Below, one piece after another: positions 11,261-22,500 of a stretch of 64,000 bases of DNA. The notes under the pieces were generated by a model that worked only from the letters and a program-made list of their open reading frames with translations, made no database searches and was not told where the DNA came from. Source of the DNA: Valencia hispanica. Taxonomy: Eukaryota; Chordata; Actinopteri; Cyprinodontiformes; Valenciidae. How positions within the stretch are numbered: the stretch's first letter is position 1; every line of letters begins with the position of its first letter. Both the position numbers and the translations under genes were made by a program. The stretch lies in the NCBI GenBank assembly GCA_963556495.2, contig OY747710.1, forward strand, positions 2,333,001 to 2,397,000, written 5' to 3'.

Positions 11261-13200
11261 AGAAATCAGATTTGATAAAATACTTAAAAAATTTCAGGAA
11301 TATCATCAGAGAATTTATGTGCATTCAAGCTCCCGGTTGATAAAAGTCTTTATGATAATGGAAAGATTGATGCAGATCTAGGTTGAAGTTACTTAATGGC
11401 TCCAAAATCTTGAATAGAAACAGAGATGGAAACAGCCAATCAGATCACGGCCTGAATCAACTCTGAACTTCGTTAGATGATCTGGGCTGGTTCCGAGGGA
11501 GATCTGGTGTTTGTCTGATCAAAACAATGGTGAAAGAAATCCATTTAGGTGATGAAGAAAGTCATTGATAAATCTGAAACAAACAAAAATCCATACATTT
11601 AAGGTAACATTAAATATTATATTCAGATTAGAAATCTACTTATTTCAATGAAGGCAAAGATGACTGACTAAAGAAGAAAATTATTCTTTAACTCTTTCCA
11701 CTGAGAAAAACACAACGAAATCGTGTTATTAGGTCATTTTGTGACAGAGATGCAACAGAAGGCAAACTAGATTTTTGTGATTAAGACCATTTTTGTATAC
11801 AAATGTAAGTCTCCCTTATTTCACTACATGCTAGATGGTAAATGGTTAATTAATGGTTGACTCTGAGTGCACTGAATGTCTAATTATTGGTTCCGATAAA
11901 ATAAATCCATAACATGTTGTCCATTCTGACTCAGTTGTTCAGTCTGTATTTGTTGTCATAGCTTTAGGTGGTTGAGGACCCAATGCAAGCAGGAGATAGA
12001 CAGAGTCATGGTAAAATGAAATTAAGGAGGGGAAAAAACAAACTAAAAGCCTGGACTTACAAATAATGTCTAAAGTAAAACCAAGAATCCGATAGAGGAA
12101 TACAAGAAGCAATAATTTTGAGATGGTGATTATTAGTAGAGTAACTGTGAGGAGTACAAAGACCTGAAAAACTGATCTCATATAGATCATCAGAATATAA
12201 ATAAACACAAAGAAACAAGTGACAAAATAACAAAACGCAGGAAGAAAGTCCAAAGAATCATGATATTCAGTTGTGTTGATTGACCAAATGCTGTTTTCAA
12301 GCAGTCACTCCAAACTTTTGCTCCGAAACAAATATGCATGTTTAATCAATCGAAATGGAAATGAACAGATGGGTTCAAAAAGCCGCAGCAAGATCTTTTA
12401 TTGAAACGAATAAAATGAGAAACATGGATGTTGTTGATCACATTTTGACTGTTACCATCTGCTAGAATTCATTTTATGGTTTAAGAGTCGACCTTTGGAT
12501 GTGATTATTGTTTGAACTCCTTTTATAAGAAGATGAAGGCTTTTCTTCACTGCATGCAAAGCTTTCCAGATATTCTTTTATTCAGTGTTTTATGTCTGTT
12601 TAGTAATAGAAGGTTACTTTAATTTTCTCCATATCTTTGTGTTTTCATTAGTCAGTGACAGTCTCAGAAACGGCCTTGCAACGTTTTTTTAGAGGTCATA
12701 TAATATGTTGTCCTTTCATTTCTCACTCATCCGAGGATAAAGACAGTGGTGTTAATGTAACTTGGACTTTGGTAGCTTTTACTGTTGAAATAAACTCTTT
12801 GTGATTCTAGATAAACACCGCTGAGGTTAAAAGAGGAGGCGGGCGTTTGGGGACAGAGTTGCAGCGATAGCTTAAATGAAAGCTCTCTGACTGAGGGTGG
12901 AACTGTGTCTTCTGTAGCTTATGGCGTGAGGCAGCAGTAAACATCTCCATCCTGATTGGTGGCTATGTCCGCATTTATTCCAGCCTTTCTGAGAACCTGA
13001 GTTGGATGAACGGACGCTATTATCAGGCTACTTTTAGGATATCACCTCCTTAAGGTTTTTATTTCTTAATGTATTCTGGAGAGTTTGTTGCCCAGCCTCT
13101 AAAACAGGTGAAGGTTCTGACTCATTCCAGGAAACAACTCCCCTGGATCAAAGTCCAAATGTCTTATTTTCACCCGTCTGGAGGAAAGACGTCTTATTCA
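11261..13200. other. Intergenic; one probable dispersed repeat
   Basis: Mostly unrecognised AT-rich DNA. 11955-12260 shares the motif 'gaggaccca(a)atgcag/aag' followed by a purine-rich stretch with 22780-23000, suggesting two members of one non-autonomous transposon family. There is no supported gene. Confidence 0.35.
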
Positions 13201-13281
13201 AAGCTTTGGTAAACTGGAAAAACTAAGTTTGCTTTCTCGTTTATTTTTTTAACAATTTTATTGAAGAAATTAATGCAACAG
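13200..13281 (+). promoter_or_regulatory. Candidate 5' non-coding exon of the NLR gene
   Basis: A strong donor (CAACAG|gtgagt) ends at 13281, about 470 bp before the first coding exon. NLR-C genes commonly have a leader exon. The exon start and the promoter cannot be placed. This is inference only. Confidence 0.3.
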
Positions 13282-13753
13282 GTGAGTTTTATTTATTTGT
13301 ATTTGTGCTTATAGTATTAAATCTAGCTTGTTTCAATGTGAAACAGTTTATCATATTTAATGAGAAGGAAACATTTCCTCAATTGTTGAAATTTCTGGGA
13401 TAGATTTCGAGGCTTTGCTACGAATTCATCCCAAGTTTTAACTTTAACTTTGGATTTGAGATGGACACCTCTGTTGTTGTGCTTTTAAATGTTGACCTTA
13501 GTGAAAATGAATGCAATGAAGTCTCTAATTAAAGGGAATCTTCTGATCATCTGTGCTGGACATCAGCTCCATGGCTCCACCTAGTGGACTGATGTTAAAC
13601 AGAAAGCAAGAGTCAATCAGGAGAGGAGCAGTTGATCTATGTAATGGAAAAAGTATGTGATTTTTCATTAGGGTTACTGTGCAGATGAGTGATTTGTGTT
13701 TCTTCCCCAACTGACAGTAGAAAGTGTGTGTGACTTGATGTGGATTCAGCAGC

Positions 13754-16700
13754 ATGGATCAGTGTGAGGACAGAGAGGAGGGAGTCCATCCCTCTAAAAC
13801 CGAACTGTGTGCAGAACATGAGAGCCAGAGCGAAGCTCAGAGGTGAGATGAGCGTCTCTAACTGTCCACAAAACCTTCTCTCACCGGGTCCCTACGATAA
13901 CAATGAGCAGCATCATGTCATTTCACGGTGTTCTTGTCCTGGTTCACATCTAAGCCTTCATAAAACTGACAAATTGCTTATTTTGTTCAAATAGATGATA
14001 ATCAATGGGAATTTAGGTAAATAAAAAAACTCAACAAAAATAGATATACCTTAACATAACTGTACAATCTGTAATGGTGGGCTAAAAATACTGCCCAGCA
14101 AATGTACAGTTGCCCAGTGATGGACCAGTGACCAGTCCAGGGAGTACCCTGCGACTTACCCAACGACCTCTGGAGCTAGACAGCCCCTTGCAACCCCGCA
14201 AAGACAAGAGGGTTTAGGTGATGGCTGAATGGTTAATGAAAATAAATAAAACATAAGGATATCGAAGAAAACGTTCCACTCTTATCAGGGATGTGCATGC
14301 TCACTTTGTAAACAGCCAGATAAACGTGAAGCTTTGATTTACAGTAGGAAAAAAAAAGAAACAAGTTCACATCTGCAGCCCTGCAGGAGCTTTAGCTGTG
14401 TGGATGTTTGACCTGGTTACAGTTCAGCCACAAAGTTAACCTCCTCAAAGGGCATGTTTCTACATTAGATGCTTTGTAACGCCTTGATGTATCTGTTTAT
14501 GCTTCTTGCTTTATTGCTGTTTTTACTTTAAATACTTTGTGTTTTACTGCTATTTTTATTTGACCTCTTAATCGTGTAAAGCACCTTGCATCACCTTGTT
14601 GTTGAAAGTGTGCTACACAAATAAAATTACCTTGCCTTGCGTTGAAGCTTTAACTCTGAATGTTTAAATTAGATTCAAGATGGATGGATGAAAGATTAAT
14701 AAAATAAATCTGTGTGAATTCATGCAGGTGTTCAGTGCAACTCAAGGCTGCAAGTGAGCGTGAAACAGGACTAAAGCAAAAATAGTCAAATGACTTCTGG
14801 GAGATTGACTGTAATCAAAAAGAAATGACTGATCAAGGTGAATAAAATGTGGCTAAATAGATGCAAATGAAGCCAAATGTGAACAAGATTACCACAGTAA
14901 CAAACTTTAATTTTAACCCAACAAGCTGAAGCTACAGTTAAGATTTTCTTGTTACTTGCTAAATAGGAAAGGAGATCATTCGGAAGGATCTTTTAATATA
15001 AACTGTTTTAGATGTTTATGAAATCATTTAGATGCTGCTTCCAGCATAAATAAATAACTTTATGCATCTTCATTCAGTCCTGAAGAAAGAGTCCAGACTA
15101 CACAACCAAAGCCATGTGCTCTTTCTACTACCATTATTCCAAAATAATGAACTACAAGTGAATTAAACTATAAACGAATGTCTTATAAACACATAAAATA
15201 TGCCCTTCTGTTTTATCAGAAACTCAAGCAATGTCGTCAGAAGTGAGGAAAAGATCCCTAATTTCCTCCATCACAAGATACTAGTGTTATAAGTTTTACT
15301 TTCAGCCATTAATTACAGTTTAATAATGCATACTCTGTTCTGTTCTAATGGTTTTCCACTGTAAATAACAGTGGTAAATCCATAAAGCTGACCCTTAACA
15401 TGCAAAACTAAAAACTGGGGGGAGTTAAACCAGTAGTTTGTCCCTGATGTTAATGGTTTGTTCCATCTATACTGTTGATCCGAGTCCTGTCAGAACCTCT
15501 GGCACTGCTCACAGTGCATCAGCCCAGAACAGGCAGAAAATACAGGCTTGACACTCAAATCCATGAACTTGCCTTTATTCACAGACACTGTCCAGGACCT
15601 GAACCTGAGCCTGGTGCTGGACCTGGACATGGAACGGGACTAGAACCAGAACCAAAACCCATCTGTGTGCCAGGGACCGCCACCAACTTGGCGACCCATT
15701 TTACCGATGTTAAACAGGGGGATTCTTCCGACAGATCGTACGTTTTCTTCAAATAAATATATTTACATGATCAATCATTGCCAAAGGCATCAATTCAGAT
15801 TCCAACAATTTCTATTGTCATTTTCAGCTCGTTTTGAAATTAAATCATAAACATTTTTCTCTTAGGGTTCATCAGACAGTCAAAGAACCCGAGGAGGAAT
15901 CTGGACCCGGCTGCGTGTCCTTCAGCAGTGACGAGTCCATGTTTCAGAACCTTGAGTTCACATCCAACCGTCCTTCACCTTCAAAGAAGTGAGCTTTAGT
16001 CTGAACTGTTTTGGATCCATCATGTGGAGGAATCAATATTTGAAGTTATATTTTTTTATTTGATTAAAAAGCATCTGGTGGAAAGTTGCAGGTTTATAGT
16101 CTACAGTTAGAGGAATGTTTTGGACTGACTGGCCCAGTATGTGCACATCCTGAACCATGATAATCAGAGGGAACAACTAGTTTTCTACTAGGTTTTCTAA
16201 TTATTCTAACCCCTGAAGTGGCTGCAGGTTTTCTAGAAGTTTTCCAAAAGTTTCCTCCTACTCTCTTACCTGCCCCCTGTGATTTTATCGTCAGTAATTT
16301 TAACAGAAGACTTCAGTCCGCTCTTGACCTGCTGGCTCCACTTAGAGTGAAACGCTCACATTCAAAACTTGCAGCGCCATGGAGAAATAACAATCTTAAA
16401 AAACTAAAGAGGGACTGCAGGGCGGCAGAGAGAAAATGGAGAAAAAATAAAACCACGATAAACCATCAATTATACACAGAACTTCTCAAATCCTATAATA
16501 ATGCTGTAAGAAATTCAAGAAATGCTTACTTTGCAAAAATCATATCAGACAATAAAAATAATCCTAAAATCCTTTTTTCCACCATTGATAAACTTTTTAA
16601 CAGAGCTACTAATGCATTTCAGAAAACCCCCTCAAACACTCTTTGTGAGGAGTTCGCAGACCACTTCAGAGGGAAGGTAGACACCATCAGATGTAATATT

Positions 16701-19496
16701 TTATCTTCTCAGTGTAACATGGTTTTAGACAAATCTGAGTGTGTGTCTCTACCAGAGGAAACGCTGGACAGTTTTGTCCTGGTAGAAGCTGGGACTCTTG
16801 ATAAAGTTTTCTCCTCAGTGAGGCCCACCACATGTGTCTTGGACCCGATTCCCACTTCATTTTTTAAGCCATTTTATGAATCTTTTAGGGATGAGATTTT
16901 AACCATGATGAATTGCTCCCTTCAGACGGGGGTCTTTCCTGCCGCCTTTAAAGGGGCGGTGGTGAAGCCCCTGCTGAAGAAGAGCAATTTAGATTTTAAT
17001 GATTTTAATAATTTTAGACCGGTATCTAACTTACCATTTTTAAGCAAGGTTTTAGAAAAGCTAGTTTTAATTCAACTTAATGATTTTATTAATGAGCACA
17101 ATGTCCTGGAGAAATTTCAGTCTGGTTTTAGGGTGAACCACAGTACAGAGACGCCCTTCTGAAGATTTTAAATGATTTTAGAATAAATTATGACGCTCAG
17201 AAGGTGACAGTGTTGGTTCTACTGGATCTAAGCGCTGCCTTCGATACAGTGGATCACACTATTCTTTTAACCCGTTTAAAACAGATCGGCCTCTCTGGTG
17301 CTGTTCACAAATGGTTCACATCCTATCTCACAGACAGGACTTTTATGGTAAGTTTAGATACCTGCTCCTCTAGGGTCCATAGGATTACATGTGGTGTGCC
17401 CCAGGGTTCAATTTTAGGCCCAGTGCTTTTTAACCTTTATATGCTCCCTCTTGGCAGCGTCATCAGGAGACATGGAGTTAACTTTCACAGTTATGCTGAT
17501 GATACGCAGTTATACATCTCCATGTCTCCCGATGACACACGGCCAATGGATGCACTTTTTAACTGCATTTTAGACATTAAATCCTGGACGGCAGAAAACT
17601 TTCTCCAGCTCAACCAGGACAAAACTGAAGTTTTAGTCATCGGTCCTGAGGCTCAGAGAGAGAAACTTTTACCAAAACTACAATCACTGTCTTTTAATCC
17701 CTCTTTACAAGTGAAGAACCTGGGCGTGATTTTTGACTCTGAGCTGACTTTTATTCCTCACATAAAAAACATCACTAAAGAGGTTTTTATCAACTAAAGA
17801 ACATCGCCAGAGTCGCCCCATTCTCTCTCGGGCCAACATGGAGACACTGATAGATGCTTTTATCTCCAGTAGAATTGATTACTGTAATGCCCTGCTTTCT
17901 GGTCTTCCCAAAAAGAGTATATCAGGTTTACAACTACTACAAAATTCAGCAGCACGTGTCCTGACGAAGACCAGGAGGCGGGAGCACATTACACCGGTCT
18001 TAAAATCATTGCATTGGCTCCCCGTACATTTCAGGATCGACTTTAAGGTTCTTTTAATGGTTTTTAAGTGTCTTAATGGTCTTGGGCCTTCTTATCTCTC
18101 TGAACTGCTTTTACCATATAAACCTTCGCGGTCTCTGCGCTCCTCTGGCAGCCGTCTCCTTGTCACCCCAAAAGTCAGGACACACAAGCATGGCGAGGCG
18201 TCTTTCCAGTTTTATGGCCCTCACCTCTGGAACAGGCTGCCAGAGAACCTCAGGGCTGCAGAGAACATTCATGTTTTTAAGAGCAGGCTCAAGACTCACC
18301 TTTTTAGCTTAGCTTTTAACTGATTATTATTTATCACTGTTTGTTTAATTGCTTTGGATGTTTTATATGATTATATTTTTATCAGTTTTACTTTTCAATC
18401 TTAGCACATTAATTTACAGTTTCTTTTTATACTTTAATTTATCTTAATCCCCGTTCCAGTGTTTCCTCTGTGGGAGCCCTCTGCCCCGGGAGCGGTGGTC
18501 GGCTGTAGCTGCCTGGGTGCTCTCCGGGTGGAGCTTGGTTGGAGGTGGGGGTCTTGGCCTTGCCTCCACTGGGTGCCCTGTGTCGGTGCCTCGGCTGCTG
18601 CTGTTAATCTACTGCTGCCGGGGCAGATGGCTCCTCTGATGGCGTTTCCTTGCATGGTTCATCTGCACTCGGCCCAATGTCCTTTTTTACCTTTTCTTTT
18701 AACTGTGTGTGTGCATGGGAGATGGGTTGGGGGGGAGGGGGGTATAACTGTGACCATGCTTTTAAATCTGTGGGGGAGGGAAGGGAAGGTGGTTTTATGT
18801 GGGGTCATTTTAATCTGTAAAGCACTTTGTGATGCAACTTCTTGTATGAAAAGCGCTTCATAAATAAAGTTTGATTTGATTTGATTATTCATGATTCCTC
18901 CTCAGAGATAATTGGCAGAACTTTGATGCTCCCATTTTTCAGTCTGGCCAGCAGGATCAAACACAGCTGGACTCCTTATTTATGGTCTGTACATGTGCAG
19001 CTATGTTAAATTTGTTCTGTTTATAGATCAGGACATTTTCACTCTGTTCAACAACAATCTGCCTTGACTTCAGTCTGATGTGTCCTTCATATTTAATTCC
19101 GTCCCAGCTGCTTGAGGACCATATTGTCGCTTTTGTAAGAAAGGAGCTGAGGATCATCCAGAGGTTTCTGAGCTCTGACTGTCCAGAACTCGTTGAGAAT
19201 CAGAGGGAGAATGAGGAGCTGTTTGAAGGAGATGATGAAGAGGAGACGAGGAGCAGCAGAAAAGCATTAGTGAAGATCACTGCAAGTTTTCTGAGGAGGA
19301 TGAAGCAGGAGGAGCTGGCTGTCCATCTGCAGAGCAGTAAAACCATTTCTTCATGAAGAATCAACCACATAGATTAATGACACATTTACTAATGGAAGTC
19401 GTTCACAGATCCTTGCAAAAGCATTAAGGCCACTAAAACTGTTTTGCATTTTGTCACATTACAACTGCAGACTTCAGTGTATGCAAATAGGAAATA

Positions 19497-19548
<52 letters not shown>

Positions 19549-22500
19549 CTCTCATGCATCCCTCAGTGTCAGTAAAGTGACAAAAAGGTTCGAGAGGTAC
19601 TAATACCTTTGCAAGGCACTGTATTTGGATACCCTGCGTTTAAAAGACACAGATGTGTAATTACTAATTATGCTAATTGTTTTTGTGGCATTTCAGAACA
19701 TCGTGCTGCTGTTTGTGAGCCTAAACATAAAACAGCTCTGAAGAAGAGGTTCCAGTGTGTGTTTGAGGGGATCGCTAAAGCAGGAAGTCCAACCCTTCTG
19801 AATCAGATCTACACAGAGCTCTACATCACAGAGGGAGGGACTGGAGAGGTCAATGATGAACATGAGGTCAGACAGATTGAAACAGCATCCAGGAAACCAC
19901 ACAGACCAGAAACAACAATCAGACAAGAAGACATCTTTAAAGTCCCACCTGGAGGAGATCAACCAATCAGAACAGTGATGACAAAGGGAGTGGCTGGCAT
20001 TGGGAAAACAGTCTTAACACAGAAGTTCACTCTGGACTGGGCTGAAGACAAAGCCCACCAGAACATCCACTTCATATTTCCATTCACTTTCAGAGAGCTG
20101 AATGTGCTGAAAGAGAAAAAGTTCAGCTTGGTGGAACTTGTTCATCACTTCTTTACTGAAACCAAAGAAATGTGCAGCTTTGAACACTTCCAGGTTCTGT
20201 TCATCTTTGATGGTCTGGATGAGAGTCGACTTCCTCTGGACTTCCACAACAAGGAGATCCTGACTGATGTTACAGAGTCCACCTCAGTGGATGTTCTGCT
20301 GACAAACCTCATCAGGGGGAAACTGCTTCCCTCTGCTCTCCTCTGGATAACCACACGACCTGCAGCAGCCAATCAGATCCCTCCTCAGTGTGTTGGCATA
20401 GTGACAGAGATCAGAGGGTTCACTGACCCACAGAAGGAGGAGTACTTCAGGAAGAGATTCAGAGATGAGGAGCAGGCCAGCAGGATCATCTCCCACATCC
20501 AGACATCAAGAAGCCTCCACATCATGTGCCACATCCCAGTCTTCTGCTGGATCACTGCTACAGTTCTGGAGGAGGTGATGGAGACCAGAGAGGGAGGAGA
20601 GCTGCCAAAGATGCTGACTGAGATGTACATCCACTTCCTCCTGGTTCTGTTTAAAGCGAAGAAGCTCAAGTATGATGGTGGAGATTTGACGGACGCGGAC
20701 TGGGGTCCAGAGAGCAGGACGATGATCGATTCTCTGGGAAAACTGGCTTTTGATCAGCTGCAGAAAGGAAACCTGATCTTCTATGAATCAGACCTGACAG
20801 AGTGTGGCATCGATATCAGAGCAGCCTCAGTGTACTCAGGAGTGTTCACACAGATCTTTAAAGAGGAGAGAGGGCTGTACCAGGACAAGGTGTTCTGCTT
20901 CGTCCATCTGACTGTTCAGGAGTTTCTGGCTGCTCTTCATGTTCATCTGACCTTCATCACCTCTGGTGTCAACCTTCTAGAAAAAAGACAGAATTTCCTC
21001 TGGTTGTGGTGGTTCCTTCCATTTAGGAGGAAGGTTGAACCAACAAGCTTTTATCAGAGCGCGGTAAACAAGGCCCTACAGTTTCCAAACGGACAACTGG
21101 ACTTGTTCCTCCGCTTCCTCCTGGGACTTTCACTGCAGACCAATCAGAGTCTGCTACGTGGGCTGATGTCGCAAAGAGGCACTAACACACAGACCAACCA
21201 AGAAACAGTCAAATACATCAAGGACAAGATCAACGAGGATCTTACTGTGGACAAAAGCATCAATCTGTTCCACTGTCTGAACGAACTCAATGATCGCTCT
21301 CTGGAGGAGGAGATCCAACAGTCTCTGAGGTCAGGAAGTCTCTCCACAGATGTACTGTCTCCTGCTCAGTGGTCCGCTCTGATCTTCATCCTGCTGTCAT
21401 CCGAGAAAGATCTGGATGTGTTTGATCTGAAGAAATATTCAGCTTCAGAGGAGGTTCTCCTGAAGCTGCTGCCAGTGGTGAAAGCTTCCAACAGAGCTAC
21501 GTTAGTGCACACTGCTTCATATGATGTTTCACAAAGTGTAATTCATGAGACAAATATAAAAAGAAGTCTCATCAATTAAAATTACAGTTAGAGTGAAAGG
21601 AAGACTTTACTTTACTTACTTACTTTATTGATCCCAGAGGGAAATGAAGTGTTGCTGTAGCTCATATAATTAATTCTTTAAGGAGTTGTTGTAGATCATG
21701 ATGGCTGTGGGCAGGAAGGATTTCCTGTAGCGGTCTGTATTGCAGCGAAACTGAAGAAGCCTCCGACTGAAGACGCTCTGTTGTTGTATGACCGTTGGAT
21801 CCTTGATTTAGTTTTTTTCCTCAACATTGTGTCTCCTCAGACTGAGTGGCTGTAACCTCTCAGAGAGAAGCTGTGAAGCTCTGTCCTCGGTTCTCAGCTC
21901 CCAGTCCTCCAGTCTCAGAGAACTGGACCTGAGTAACAACAACCTGCAGGATTCAGGAGTGAAGCTTCTATCTGCTGGACTGCAGAGTCCAAACTGCAAA
22001 CTCGAGATTCTCAGGTAATGTTCATAGCCTGTATAACTTTTATTCTACTTTCCGTCCCACCGGATTTCTGCTCATTATAGGCTGCTGCTGCTTGATAAAT
22101 AATATTAAGCAATTTACATCCTTCTTAAATTTTCCTTGTTTTGTATTTCTGTAAATTCTGACACTGTCTTATTGATTGATGTCTTCACTTGTTTAGATTG
22201 CCTTCACCACCAGAAAACGGACCTTTGGGTTGTACTTTAATCTGGAGCGGTGTATTTAATGCGTTTTATATTTTCCTTGCAGCCTATCAGGTTGTCTGAT
22301 CTCAGAGGAAAGCTGTACTTCTCTGGCCTCAGCGCTGAGCTCCAACCCCTCCCATCTGAAAGAGTTGGACCTGAGCTACAACCATCTCGGAGAATCCGGA
22401 GTGAAGATGCTGTCGGCTGGACGGGATGATGCACGATGGAGACTTGAAACTCTCAGGTATAGAAAGACCTGCCACATACCTCCAGAAAGATCAGAATAAG

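Noticed and set aside
16218..18323. Three consecutive ORFs as exons of a host gene
   Set aside because: They are one L2 polyprotein broken by single-base frameshifts, with the element's own 3' tail behind it.
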